The notes below the pieces were generated by a model. It searched no databases. It worked only from the letters and a program-made list of their open reading frames with translations, and had not been told where the DNA came from. A stretch of DNA of 64,000 bases, from the NCBI RefSeq assembly GCF_023380205.1, contig NZ_CP093361.1, positions 1 through 64,000 of the forward strand, given 5' to 3'. The stretch comes from Nicoliella spurrieriana. Lineage in GTDB: Bacteria > Bacillota > Bacilli > Lactobacillales > Lactobacillaceae. A program made the translations under genes and the position numbers. Of the stretch, positions 25,606 to 37,500 are shown in pieces; the first letter of the stretch is position 1, and every line of letters begins with the position of its first letter.

Positions 25606-25634
25606 TTGACTTTTAAATCGACAGCAATTAAGAT
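25606..25634 (+). promoter_or_regulatory. Promoter of the T-box/brnQ transcript
   Basis: TTGACT (25606-25611), a 17-nt spacer and TAAGAT (25629-25634) form a near-consensus sigma-A promoter just upstream of the T-box leader. Confidence 0.7.
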
Positions 25635-25640
25635 TAACTC

Positions 25641-25909
25641 ATAAATAAACGACATGCTTTGAGAAAGAAAAGTAATCGTGATGGCGAATCAAGCGAGCTC
25701 CGTTAGGTGAGAGGGAGTATTCATATTCACGATGAAATATCGCTTTTGAGCAATGTGACGAAGATTAGTAATCTACATTGGGTACGCCCATTACAGCGTT
25801 AGCGTATGTTAGTACGTATTGAGCGACTAACCAGCCGATTTGCGGCGGGTTAGTAATTAAGGTGGTACCGTGTGTGAGCACCCTTATTCTTTGAATAGGG
25901 GTGCTTTTT
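25641..25909 (+). ncRNA. T-box riboswitch, probably isoleucine-specific
   Basis: Leader with the T-box elements in order: GAGAAAGAAAAGTAATC near 25661-25680, AGAGGGAGTA in stem I, the T-box bulge TGGTACC (25863-25869) after AATTAAGG, and an intrinsic terminator AGCACCCTTATTC / GAATAGGGGTGCT with a T run (25877-25909). The expected specifier position reads GAAATATCG, giving ATC (Ile) at 25739-25741 followed by a purine. The T in TGGT pairs with an A discriminator base, as in tRNA-Ile. Uncharged tRNA would favour the antiterminator and raise brnQ expression. The specifier assignment is inferred by eye, not from a folded model. Confidence 0.9.
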
Positions 25910-25940
25910 ATTTGGCTTTAAATTTAAGGAGGTGGTGCGA

Positions 25941-26171
25941 ATGGAAAGCGACATTAGTCAGATTCAGATTCAACAATTCATAGTAACATTTAATCAAAAT
26001 TATTTGGGGGAATTAAAATATGCAAAACATGCAAAATTTAGAGAAGGATCTCAATTCAGATCCGTTATCTTGGAAGGAATACTTAACCGTCAGTTCACTC
26101 CTATTTGCGCTTTTCTTCGGAGCCGGAAATTTAATCTTTCCAATCCACTTGGGACAGCTATCGGGTGCTAA
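25941..26171 (+). CDS. Possible Ile-rich leader ORF overlapping brnQ
   Basis: A 76-codon frame starts at an ATG 6-8 nt after a near-perfect AAGGAGGTG site (25926-25934), the strongest ribosome binding site in this transcript, placed just behind the T-box terminator. It begins MESDISQIQIQQFIV, with four Ile and one Val among the first 15 codons. It then overlaps the brnQ start (26020) in another frame by about 150 nt. The overlapping part is likely meaningless as protein; the early part may be a translated leader that couples ribosome movement to brnQ expression. It could also be a chance frame. Low confidence as a protein gene. Confidence 0.35.
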   Translation: MESDISQIQIQQFIVTFNQNYLGELKYAKHAKFREGSQFRSVILEGILNRQFTPICAFLRSRKFNLSNPLGTAIGC

Positions 26172-27417
26172 TTGGGTCGTTGCGACCCTCGGGTTCCTAT
26201 GTACCGCAGTCGTGTTACCGCTACTATCAGTTCTAGCCATCAGTGTTACCCGTTCTGAAGGGGTCTATGACATTGGTAAGCCACTGGGGCCTGCATTTGC
26301 AGTTACCTTTATGGTGTTGATTCACTTCACCATCGGGCCGTTGTTCGGAACGCCCAGAACCGCATCGGTTCCGTTCACCGTTGGGGTAGAACCATTTCTC
26401 CCCGCTAAGTACGATACACTAGGATTGTTAGTCTTCTCCGCTTTGTTCTTCGGGGTAGCCTACTACATCTCATACAAGGAATCATCCATCATGGACAAGG
26501 TCGGGAAGGTCTTAAACCCCCTCTTCTTGTTAATGTTATTCGCAATCTTCTTCGTAGCATTTCTAAGTCCAATGGGGCACGCTAACTTACAAGCAGTTAC
26601 CCAACCCTATCAACATAATGGCTTTTTGAACGGTTTCTTGGAAGGATATAACACGATGGACGCCCTCGCCGGACTTGCCTTTGGGGTAACGGTGGTTCAA
26701 GCCGTTCGCCAATTAGGTAAGACTAAGCCCAGCAGTAACGCTAAGGTGACTGCTAAAGCCGGAGTCCTCTCGGTAGCCGTTGAAGGTTTGATCTACGTAG
26801 TCCTAATCTGGTTAGGGGCTACTAGTTTGAACCACTACAAGCTAGGTGCTGATGGTGGTGGCACCTTTTCACAAATCATGACCCACTACTTCAGTAATGC
26901 CGGCCAAGCAGCCCTAGCAGCATTAATCACCCTAACTTGTTTAACGACTGCGGTTGGTTTAGTTGCTGCATTTGCTCAGGATTTCCACAAGCACTTCCCT
27001 AAGTTAAGCTACCACGCTTGGTTAACATTTATCTGTTTAGCATCATTCTTAACCGCTAACCTAGGGTTAGATCAAATCATCCTCTGGTCAACACCAATGC
27101 TAATGTTCCTATACCCATTCTCAATGGTCTTGATTCTACTCTCAGTTACTTCACCACTCTTCCATCGTGATCCAGTCGTTTACGGATCAGTAGTTGTCTT
27201 TACCGCAGTCCCTGCCCTCTTCGACATGTTGGCTGCCTTCCCACCAGTGGTTAGCAAGAGTAGTTTCGCCGTTGCAATGGCAAACTTCCAACAAAGCGTC
27301 TTCCCATTCGCAAGTGTTGGAATGGACTGGGTCGTTCCAGCCGTCCTTGGTGCCGTCCTTGGTCTAGTATGGCACTTCCTACGGGTTAAAAACAGATCAC
27401 TACAAGCTACCAATTAA
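26020..27417 (+). CDS. brnQ: Branched-chain amino acid transporter BrnQ
   Basis: 465 aa, about twelve membrane segments, of the LIVCS family that imports Leu, Ile and Val with Na+ or H+. Family features are the N-terminal LLFALFFGAGNLIFPIHLGQLSG, IHFTIGPLFGTPRTASVPFTVGV, and YNTMDALAGLAFGVTVV. Length is normal. GGGGG about 8 nt before the ATG acts as the ribosome binding site. Expression is controlled by the T-box leader at 25641-25909, consistent with uptake of isoleucine when charged tRNA-Ile is low. A possible leader ORF overlaps the start. It ends before a repeat-bearing spacer and the shared terminator at 27627-27665. Confidence 0.93.
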   Translation: MQNMQNLEKDLNSDPLSWKEYLTVSSLLFALFFGAGNLIFPIHLGQLSGANWVVATLGFLCTAVVLPLLSVLAISVTRSEGVYDIGKPLGPAFAVTFMVLIHFTIGPLFGTPRTASVPFTVGVEPFLPAKYDTLGLLVFSALFFGVAYYISYKESSIMDKVGKVLNPLFLLMLFAIFFVAFLSPMGHANLQAVTQPYQHNGFLNGFLEGYNTMDALAGLAFGVTVVQAVRQLGKTKPSSNAKVTAKAGVLSVAVEGLIYVVLIWLGATSLNHYKLGADGGGTFSQIMTHYFSNAGQAALAALITLTCLTTAVGLVAAFAQDFHKHFPKLSYHAWLTFICLASFLTANLGLDQIILWSTPMLMFLYPFSMVLILLSVTSPLFHRDPVVYGSVVVFTAVPALFDMLAAFPPVVSKSSFAVAMANFQQSVFPFASVGMDWVVPAVLGAVLGLVWHFLRVKNRSLQATN

Positions 27418-27425
27418 TAAAGCAA

Positions 27426-27590
27426 ATATATCATAGTTTCATATATCATAGTTTCATATATCATAGTTTCACGACACACCACATAATTCCATCACATAGC
27501 TTTACCACATAATTGTTTCACCACATAGTAACGTCACATCGTTCCATCACATAGTAATTCCACATAGTTCATTTGATAGCTTCATCCACA
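27426..27590. repeat. Short tandem repeat array behind brnQ
   Basis: Three perfect head-to-tail copies of the 15-mer ATATATCATAGTTTC at 27426-27440, 27441-27455 and 27456-27470. A degenerate continuation to about 27590 repeats CACATA(G/A) roughly every 12-20 nt (seven or eight times), often with TTCCA or TTTCA between. No ORF covers it. There are no unique spacers of constant length, so it is not a CRISPR array. Confidence 0.85.
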
Positions 27591-27626
27591 TAGTAATAAT
27601 TCATTATAAAAACATTATCAACATCA

Positions 27627-27665
27627 AAAGAGACCATCTTATTTATAAAATAAGATGGTCTCTTT
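27627..27665. terminator. Bidirectional terminator between brnQ and the giant adhesin gene
   Basis: AAAGAGACCATCTTATTT and AATAAGATGGTCTCTTT form a long perfect stem with a tiny loop. It serves both converging transcripts. Confidence 0.93.
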
Positions 27666-27669
27666 AATT

Positions 27670-28590
27670 TTATTTATCATCATCGTGCTTCCGCTTGTAA
27701 ACGGCAAAGAAGATACTCGATAGGACCATTGCAATTAACCCAAATAGACCTACTTGTTTATCCGCACCATCTTCACCCGTCTGTGGTAACCGTTGCTGCG
27801 TTTGATCACCAAATGCAGCTTGGTTCCTAGCGGTGAAGTTAGTGGCATTGCTTGGTTGGTAACTAGCAGTAACGTTAACGTCAGTCGTCCGCCCACCATG
27901 TGAATTAATTTGTGAAATGGAACTTCCAGATCCACCACCATCATTAGCGGATGGTGAATACGATGGCGTTAACTGTCCATTATCAACTTTAGATAACCGT
28001 AGCTTAGCTACTTTTTTAGCAATTAAACCGTTAATCGCATCACGCGACGGCAGATTAATTAATTTATTAAACGCAACGTGGCCATGGTAGCTAGCAAGCT
28101 TTGTCGCTACGCTGGATAGCGATGCCATCTTTGATGGCGACGGAACAATCTGACTATCAACACTACTTACGATTGAAACCGCAGAACTCGATTTAGCATT
28201 ACTAGTCGTTGCTGAGCTCATAGCTTCCGAGGTGTTGCTTACAGTGGCGTGCTTAGTAATCAATGAAATTCTGGATTGTTCTTCGGCACTGGCGACCGCT
28301 GATGAAACTGTATTCGAATTAGTAGCTGCGGCTGCAGCGGCTATACTGGCTGCGGCAGACTGTGAATCCGCCGTTGAAGCGCTACTTGCCTGATCACTAG
28401 CACTATCAGCCACCGAACTAGCTGATTTAACCAACTTGGCAGTGTTAGAAATTGCTAGTGCAGCTGAACTAGCAATCACAGCGGCACTGGATGCAATGAT
28501 GGCCACACTGGATGCTTGGTTGGCAAGCGATTCGGCCGTCGCAGCAGCACTCACTGCTGTGGAAACATCCTTAGCGGCCGATGCGTTCAC
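27670..28590 (-). CDS. C-terminal anchor part of the giant SRR protein, out of frame with its body
   Basis: 306 codons from a GTG that overlaps the TGA of the 3827-aa ORF by four bases (GTGA). Composition continues the Ser/Ala-rich pattern of the body (SAAATAESLANQASSVAIIASS), then a less repetitive linker, and ends in LPQTGEDG, a hydrophobic helix and KRKHDDDK: a complete LPQTGE sorting signal. It has no signal peptide, so on its own it could not be exported. It is best read as the displaced 3' end of the gene at 28587-40070. A one-base loss (or gain of two), a programmed -1 shift, or a sequencing error would each explain it. No good ribosome binding site is seen for the GTG. Confidence 0.85.
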   Translation of the reverse strand: MNASAAKDVSTAVSAAATAESLANQASSVAIIASSAAVIASSAALAISNTAKLVKSASSVADSASDQASSASTADSQSAAASIAAAAAATNSNTVSSAVASAEEQSRISLITKHATVSNTSEAMSSATTSNAKSSSAVSIVSSVDSQIVPSPSKMASLSSVATKLASYHGHVAFNKLINLPSRDAINGLIAKKVAKLRLSKVDNGQLTPSYSPSANDGGGSGSSISQINSHGGRTTDVNVTASYQPSNATNFTARNQAAFGDQTQQRLPQTGEDGADKQVGLFGLIAMVLSSIFFAVYKRKHDDDK

Positions 28591-31500
28591 CGTTCAACAA
28601 CTGCATTTGCGCTACTAATTAACTGGGCATAGCTATCCATTGCCTGGGTCGTATTACTCAGCGTTGTGGCGGCACTCACTGCCACTGCAGAATCACTAGC
28701 AATCTGGGTTACTAACGAATGGTTATACGTTGCTGCTGATTTGGCATCAGCGGCTGCCTTTACAATCACTGGATTATTAGGATCGTTAGCCGCAGTTGCA
28801 GCGGTCGCACTGGCGACCCGGTCAGTCCCGGCAGTGGCTGAACTCACGAATGCACTGGATACGGAGTTAACCACCACGTCGGCACTCGCCGATGTCGCCT
28901 GGGAATTAACGGTCGCCGAATCATGATCAACCTGGGTTGCAGCAACACTCGCCCGGCTCTTGGCCTGACTATCATTATATGAAATTGCCGCACTAGCAGC
29001 CTGACTAGCGATCGAAGTGGTACTAGCCAACGTAGATGCCACCCGGTTAACCTCATCGGCTAAGTTAGCAGCAGCACTTTGAACGGAGTTAGCAACCGCT
29101 TCGCTCGTGGCGGAACCAATCGTGCTTTGGGCGCTTTTAATCGTTGCTTGAGCAGCACTAATGAAGTGGCTTGCAGATACAATCGTTGCATTGGCAGAAC
29201 TGGTGATCCTAGCTTCACTAGCTACGAAACTATTGTTAGATGCTGCAGTGACCGAATTAGCAGTTACAACTGCTGCGTTAGCCACCTTTGCATCGCCTTC
29301 AGCACTAACCCCAGCTGCGCTAATTGCAATCGAGTCGGCAGTCACTTTCGCATGGTCGAACGCAATTTGGGCGCCATTCGCATCGGCACTGGCAATTTGG
29401 GCATCGGAACTGGCCCGCGCTGCAGCACTGTTTGCAGACTGGGTGGCGGTAATGACTGCAGCTGAGTATGCAGCTGCTAACGATGCAGCCGTGGATGCAT
29501 GGATTGCAGCCGATGAGGCAATCGCCGCTTTAGCAACGGCGCTTTGTCCATTACTATTAAGCGCATAGGCATTCACCGCATCGGATGCAGCTTTAGTCAC
29601 ACCTTGGGCCGATTCAGTTACTGCAGCATATGAATTTGCACTAACAGCGGCGGTACTGGCCTGCTGCTTAGCGGATTGAGCATCAGCGGATGCAATTAAG
29701 ACGTCCGCAGACTTACTAGTCGCATCATTAGCATATGACGAGGCCTTCGCCTGGTCACTTGCGATCGTCGCATTGCTAGTCACAATCGTTTGGGCATGCT
29801 GATTAGTAGCTTGGGCTTCAGCAGCCCTACTTGCTGTGACGATCGCGTCGGACGCTGCATTCATTTGGGCACTGCTAGCGCTAACATCATTGGCACTAGT
29901 GGCTGGAAAGGCAGTTGTTTGGGCCGCACTCGCGGTTTGATTAGCGGAACTGGCGGTGGATTGGGCACTGGCAATTACCGCCGCAACGGTCTGCTCAGCT
30001 GAACTGGCAGCACTCAATGCCGTATTCGCTGCAGCACTCGCACTGATGTGAGCAGAACTGGCAATGTTCAACTGTTCATTTAACGCACTGAGCAACGTTT
30101 GAACCTGTGAAGCATTCAACGAAGCGTTTGAATTTGCCACTGCTGCGGTACTCATTGCGTTCGCGGCCTGGTCAGCAGCAGTCGAAGCTGCGCTTGAATC
30201 ACCAAAGGACGCGGCAGCATAACTAGCACTCTGGGCTTGCACCCCCGCGGTTGAACGTTCCCCATTTGCAGTGGAAGCAGCAATCACGGTTGCCGTTGAT
30301 AATTGATTAATTTGATTCATGAGGGAACTAGCGGTGCTGACCGCTACACTAGCAACCGTACTTTCATGAATGAACTGCTGGCTAGCGCTAGTAGCTGCCT
30401 CACCAGCTGATGAAATAAATGCACTATTATTGGTGAACAGCGAATTAACGGTGGATTCAGCTTCACTAACGGATGCGGAACGGTCCTGGACCGCAGAGCT
30501 TGCGCTAGTAATTTGATTAGCGCTTTCAGATCCACTTGAAGCATTCGTACTAACCTGGGTGTTCAATGAATTGGCACTGGCAGCCATCACTTCCGCGCTC
30601 TTTGATGCCGATTCAGCATCGTTAGCGTAGTTGTTTGCTACGACCGCATTACTGATGGCCACACTTGCGCTGACAATGGTGGTCGCTGCACTATCGATTG
30701 CTGCTGGTGCTCCTGAAGCAGCTGCCGATGCAGAGCTTGCAAGTGATAATTCAACACTAGCGGCTGATTCATCATCAATCGCAGCCGCTTTCGCAGAATC
30801 AGCACTAGTCACCGCTACGCTAGCAATCTGGCGCAGTGCACTTGCTGAGGCCACGGTCATTCCACTAGCATTTGCTTGTGACCATGCTGATGATGCAACG
30901 GATGATGCTAGGCTAGCAGCAGCTAACTGCTTAGTGGCATCACTAGTGTAGCTAACGGCAGCCGCCTTCGCATGATCGGCAACACTAACGGCCGTATTAA
31001 TCAGCCCTTCAGCACTCGTCATCGTTGCATTCGCACTATTCACTAACCCCATTTGGGCTGAATTATAACTGCTGATCCGCGTATTCGCATGTTCACTAAC
31101 TTGTAACGATGCAGCACTGGTTTCAGAGTGCGCAGCTGAAATGGTCGGGACCGCGGCACTTGAAACTTGTGCTACGTTTTCACTATCACTATCAATTGCA
31201 GATGAATTAGCGCTAGTTACGACCGATGCACTATTAGTGGCTGAACTAGCTCCATTTGTCTGATATGAATCAACTAGGATGTTGGCTTGATGGGTTTTAA
31301 TCAATGCATCATTAATTGCATTATTGGCTGTATCGTAAGCCTGACTGGCGGTCGTTTGTTGACTAACCGCATCTTGGTTAGCGGTGTTTGCAATACTATT
31401 TTGTACCACTGCTTGATTGGCCGCACTGATTGCCGTCGACTCCGCTGAGCTAGCTTTTGCTTCGGCGGATGATGCTAGGGTCGCATTACTGGTCCGTGCG

Positions 31501-34500
31501 GCAGTCGCAATCTCAGATTGTAATGTTGGCATTAGGCTTTGCGCAGCTGAAATTTGATCACGATCATTAGTAGTGAGCGAAGTGGCCAGCGATGCCCTAG
31601 CAAAATCATTGGAAGCAGCGGAGTTGGCTGAATTCACAGTGATGGTTGCACTCGAGACGACTGCAATATCGGTATCAATTCCGGTTGCAAAACTAGCTAA
31701 TTGCGAATGAATTGCAGAATATACGGGATTAGCTGCAAATGAATTAGTCTCAATCCCACCCGAACTAATCGCACTGTTATTGCTATCAAATTTAGCTGTA
31801 ATCGAATCCGTAGCAACACTAGCGCTACTTGCAATTGCTGATGACGCAACCGCTGCCGATTGTGAATTCGTCGTTTCTTGGTGGCTGGTAGTTGCGTTAG
31901 CGTAACTAACAATTGCTGATGATACCAGGGAATGGGCTAGGCTAGCACTATTTAGGGCTTGTGAATCATAACCACTCATGACTACTGCGTTACTGCCAAT
32001 GGCACGATTATAGAGGCTGATTTGGTCACTAGCGGAATTAGCAGTACTATATTCGGTTGCCATTGCTACACTTGCTGAGCTCAAAGAACTCAAATAGCTG
32101 CTGGCATCCCTGAAATAGGAACCGGCCAAATTAGAATCACCCTTAAAAGCGGCTGAAGAAGCTTGGTCATAATAACTAGCGACCTGGGATGCCAAACTAG
32201 CGGTGGTGGTGCTTATCTTACTAGCACTCATTGAAGCAGCATTAAAAATCGCGGCCTCGCTAGTGGCACCAGCACTGGCGGAATTAATCGCACTATTCAC
32301 TAAGCTAGCTTGATTCGATAATGATGTAATCATTGAGTTGACCCCGCTTGCATACGTGGTGCTCCCGGAACCATCACTATTTGCATACGCAATAAAACCA
32401 TTATTGCCATTTAATGCATTGATTGAACTAGCTACCGAGCTGACGGTCCGATCATTAGAAGCAGCAGCATTCGATGCAGTCACAATTGATTGAGCTGAAC
32501 TAACGACCGTCGCACTTAAATTAGTGATCTGAGCATTACTATCATTAGCGCTCTGTTGAGCCGCAATGGCGGAATCATTGGTGTCCGATGTGCTATTCGC
32601 GTAATTATTGGCAATGATTGCGTTACTAATAAACACTGAATTAGAAGCAACCGTCGATGCATAAGAATTAGTAAAATAGACTGCCGCACCGGCTTTTGCC
32701 GTATTAACTGATGCAACACTAGATTCACCACTTGCAAACGACGATAAATGAGCTGCAGCTGACGAAATGCTAGTGGCCGAATTGACAGCTACACTCACCG
32801 CATCCGGATCACCCGCTGCAGATGCACTGTTCGCAATCGATTCAATGGTTGCTAGTTTCGAACTAAGCTCACTCGCACTCGCACTTGTAATTTGCATGTT
32901 ACTATTATTGCTCTGGACGACCCCATTATAAACGGAGGCATTATAACTATTCACTCCAGCAAGCGAGGCATTATAACTTGCCGCCCAAATTGCACCGCCC
33001 ATATAACTGGATGGTCGACTTGCCACGACACTGCTATAGTTGCCATAATAACTCTTTATCGCACCATCATTATTATTGTTAGCACCATTATAGGCCCAAC
33101 CAGCTGCCTGGGATAAATTGTGGGCAACACTCGCCGAAACACTAATTGAAGATGAAGCTGCTGAAATGAAACTAAGCTCATCCTTAATCGATGTTGCATA
33201 ACTACTTACCTGCTGCGAATAAATATTGGCAGCCGCCATACTAGCATTATGTTTCGCACTCGAGGCTTGATTTGAGGCATCCACACTAGCAGCACTGGCG
33301 GTCATCGCAGCAGCACTGGCAGTACTGTAATCAGCTGACACCGATTTCGCAGCCGCTGTTGCAGCATTATTATAAGAGCTAGCTGCAGCTGCAGCCGAAG
33401 ATGCTGCACTAACATCGATGGCGCGATTAGGCGCAGCACTGTAATTACTATCGTTATTGATCAGGGCAGCATATGAACTGGCAATGATTGCTGCACTCGA
33501 AGCAGCGGCGTAGTTTTGCGAAGCCACAATTGCATTGGACGCAGCATTCGAATTGGCGGCACTAGCCGCGATGGTCGCTGATGATGCCCGACTGCTAGCA
33601 CTAGTTGCACTTGCGGTGTTGAAACTAGCCTGACTAACATAACTATTTAAGGTAGCATTATTGAAAACGCCTGGATATTGAGCACTTAATGCACTCGCAG
33701 AAGCGGCCACCGAAGCAGCAGCTGACCAGCTACTGTTAGCACTAGCGGTTGATGCAGCGATGGGAGCGTTCGCTTGTGAAGTGGCTTGGTTCAACCCGCT
33801 AATGGTGTCAGATGCACTCGCGGCATAGCTACTAGCTGAGTTAGCTTGTGAACTAGCTGAACTGGCGATAAAGGCCGCACTGCTAATCATGCTGGCAACA
33901 AAGCTAGTGGCAGCACTAGCCGCTGAACTAGCATTAGTGGCCGCTGAATCAGCTATTGAGTGAGCTGAACTAATGATGCTCGATTGAATTGTGGCCACAC
34001 TCAGGGCGCTAACGGCAATCGATGAAGCAGTGATTGCTGCTGCGGATACTGAATTAGCCACGATTGCAGCGGAGGATGCCTTTTTATAAACTGAATCAGC
34101 CGCACTGCTAGCTGCAGAACCAGATAGCGAGCCATCCAGGTTAGCAGCATCACTAGCTGCTTCTTGGTAGTAATCATTAGCTAGTGATGCTGCCGAGCTA
34201 GCCGTTAAGTTGACACTCGCCGTTATGGAAGCCTGAGTACTAGCAACTACTTGAGCACTTGATAATGCTGAACTAGCGCTACTGAGCACTGGCTGTAATG
34301 AAGTGGCTACGCTAGAAGCAGCCGCCACTGCGGAACTAAACCCGCTATCCACCATGTAGGACTGGTTATTAGCATTTAAGCTGGCGATGATGTTAGCCGC
34401 CGATGTAATTGCTCGCGAATCCGCGTTAATTGAATTTATCGCATCACTACCACTTGCCGATGCACTAGTGATCGACGTATTAATCCCACTAGCTGTGCTG

Positions 34501-37500
34501 TTAGCACTTGAGGTTACCATTGAAGCAAGATTAGCAGCATTGGCAGAATCAGACGCAAGGTTAGCTGAACTATTGGCTTGGTGGAATTCAGACGCTGCTA
34601 GATAATTAGAATTAGCCAGTGACCCCATGCTAATCCCCATTTGATAATCACCATTCATTCGGTCGTTAGCACTACTTGCAGCCCGTTGTTGAATGGTGGC
34701 TTCATTTCTTAATGTCGCAGCAGCAATCGACGCATTCGTTGCAATTAATTCTGCCTGGCTTCCCGCAGTTCGATCACCTGCTGCAGATGCCTTTTCAGCA
34801 TCCATGCTAGCCTGTTGTGCAATTTGGTTTTGATTAGCAGCAGCAATGACCGCATTTGATGCTGAAGCACTGGCAGTGGCGGCATCATTAGATGCTAGGA
34901 TCGCATCGTTAAACGCGGATTGAGCAGTTGTGGATGCTGATGCGGCCTGAATGGCGGCACTAGCAATCCAGTTACTCCCCCGATCATTACTACCATCGAT
35001 TTGTTGAACGTTACTATTCGCAGCTGATGCTAGACTATTACTAGAATCTAGTGCACTAGTCGTAGTCGTTGCGGTAGCACTAACCGCTTTTGTACCGCTC
35101 GCAACGCTTTGTGCATATGACCAAGCCGCAGCCACCTGACTAGCATTTGATGAAGCCTGTAGTGAATACAAATTGCTAACCGCGCGATTGGCTTCGATCA
35201 CTGCCGCTGAATTGGCATTAGTAGCAATTTGTTGGTACGAATTAGCAGATGTCGCAAAATAACTAGCACTGGATGCAAACGCTGTCGCATCCGAAATTGC
35301 AGAATTTAAGATGCTCTGATAACTCGTAGCCATCGAAGCATCACTATCAGTAGCACTAGCATAACTTTGCGCTAAGCCGGAATCAGCATAGGTATCTCCT
35401 GGTTTAATTCCAGCAATATTAGCAGCTAAGCTCGCATTCGTAGCAGCATTATTCCGATAATTAGTTAATAACGCTTCGGCATTTTGAGCTGCAATCGTTG
35501 CTGAGCTAGTTAGGTTATTATAATAACTGGCGGAACCCGCTGCAGTACTAGTCTGACCACGAGCAATGCTCGCAATATTCGAGTAACTATTCACTGCTGA
35601 ATATTCGCTCCCCACCGAATTAGTAAAGGCTGTCGTTTCAGAATTAACAACACTGTTAACGTCATTCACCGCAGAATCAATCGAATATTGAGTATTAGAT
35701 GCGGTAATGGCATCGGAAAAGGCAGATTGAAGGCCCCTTTGCGCATCGTTAGAGGAACTTACTGCCCCGCTGGCAGAAACAGTCCCGCTATTAGCACGAC
35801 TAGCAGCGCTGGAAGCATTAATGTAATATGATTCAGCGATTGCAGCAGCATTTGCAATGCTATTGGCATAGCTAATCGAATAATTAGCTGCACCGACAGC
35901 ATCCATGTCTGATTGAGTAGCATTTCTAGCACTATCGGCTAATGATTGTTGAATTAGTGCTGCATTATTGGCATCTGAAGTAATTGATTGATAATTAGTC
36001 GCACTATTAGTATCTGCCCATGTCATATCGACCCAGTGTTGCTTTGCCGAATCCCTAGCAGCGCTATCCAAACTACTGTTGGATGCTGCTTTACGAAATT
36101 GATCAATATCATAAATCACCATACTATTGTAATAGCTAGTCCGGGCAGCCGCAGCGATTGCATTCGCACTATCAACGTTGGCATTCGAATAAGCCGTACT
36201 AACCATTGACGATTGAACCGGTGCATCATTAACAGTTGGTGCAATTGACGAAATGGTCGAATTAATCAATGCGTTAGCAGATGCAATTACATAATTATTA
36301 TTAGATTGACTAAATAAGGCACTAGTGTTAGCACTATTACTAGTGTTTTGCGTGGTATAGCTATTGATAATACTATTATGCGCACTAACGGTGGTACTAT
36401 TCGAACCCGCCTTGTTAGCTGCCGAAATAGCAACCGAGGCATCAGCCGACGCAGTACTATGCGCAAACGATGCAATTGAACTTCCCCGATCACCAAAATC
36501 ACCGTTGCTGCCGGTGTAAGAAGCAACTAATCGCAAAGCATCATAAGCCGCACTGCTTGCAGCGGAACTAGCACTAGCAATTGTCAATGCATATGAAGCA
36601 ATCGAAGCATTCAAACTAGCAATGGCACTGCTGACGCTGCTAGCTGCGGAATGGACGCCACTTAAATTAGCGGATGCTTCTGAGATCAAGCTCATTGTTG
36701 AATTAGCCGTTGAAGCAAAATAATTAGCTGATGCATGGTTTCCTAAGTTTGCATAACTGATTGCACTTGCTGAATCAGCAAAGACCCCGGCTGTCCAAGT
36801 AGCAATTGCATCACTATAAGAATTAGCCGCACTACTTTGCCCGTTTGCAATTGAAGATAACGTCTGCGCCTGAGCATTGGCAGCACTAACCTTTTGATTC
36901 GCTGAGACTGCACTACTGGCAGCGGAAACAGCAATTTCATTATCTGTATTAATTTGTGAATTATCAGGTACCACTGAATTTGCCCAACTGGTTTGGGCAG
37001 CGTTAATACTAGTTATAACCCCCACACTAGATGCAGCCACACTCGCAGCGAGGCTGTCATTCGATGCCACCGAACTAGTCCCACTAGATAACTTAGTCGT
37101 TGCATAGGCATTGCTACCCGCGTCACCAGCTGCAACGGCAGCTGAACCAGTCGCTACATCAGTTTGCCACCTTGTGGCTGCGATTGAACTAACCTCACTA
37201 TTGGCAACGGAGTTAGCACTGCTGACCGCGTCCCATGCCCCACTAGCAAGTGATGCCGCATTGTCAGCACTTGCTAACAATGAGTGCACACTAGTAGTAA
37301 AAACACTTAGCGCACTGGTGGAATTAGCTACCTGGGAACTGGCCTCAATCGCATTGCTGGCCTGTTGACTAATTAGTGAAGCATAAAATGAAGCAGCGGA
37401 AACGTTACTGGCCTTGGCAGCAGATTCAAATTGGGCTTGATATGAAATCGCAGTAGCATTAAACCCAGCTGCAGCTGCAGAGTTCCCAGCGACCTGATTA

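Noticed and set aside
27426-27590. Possible CRISPR array
   Set aside because: The three exact repeats are directly adjacent without spacers, the rest is degenerate, and no cas genes are present.
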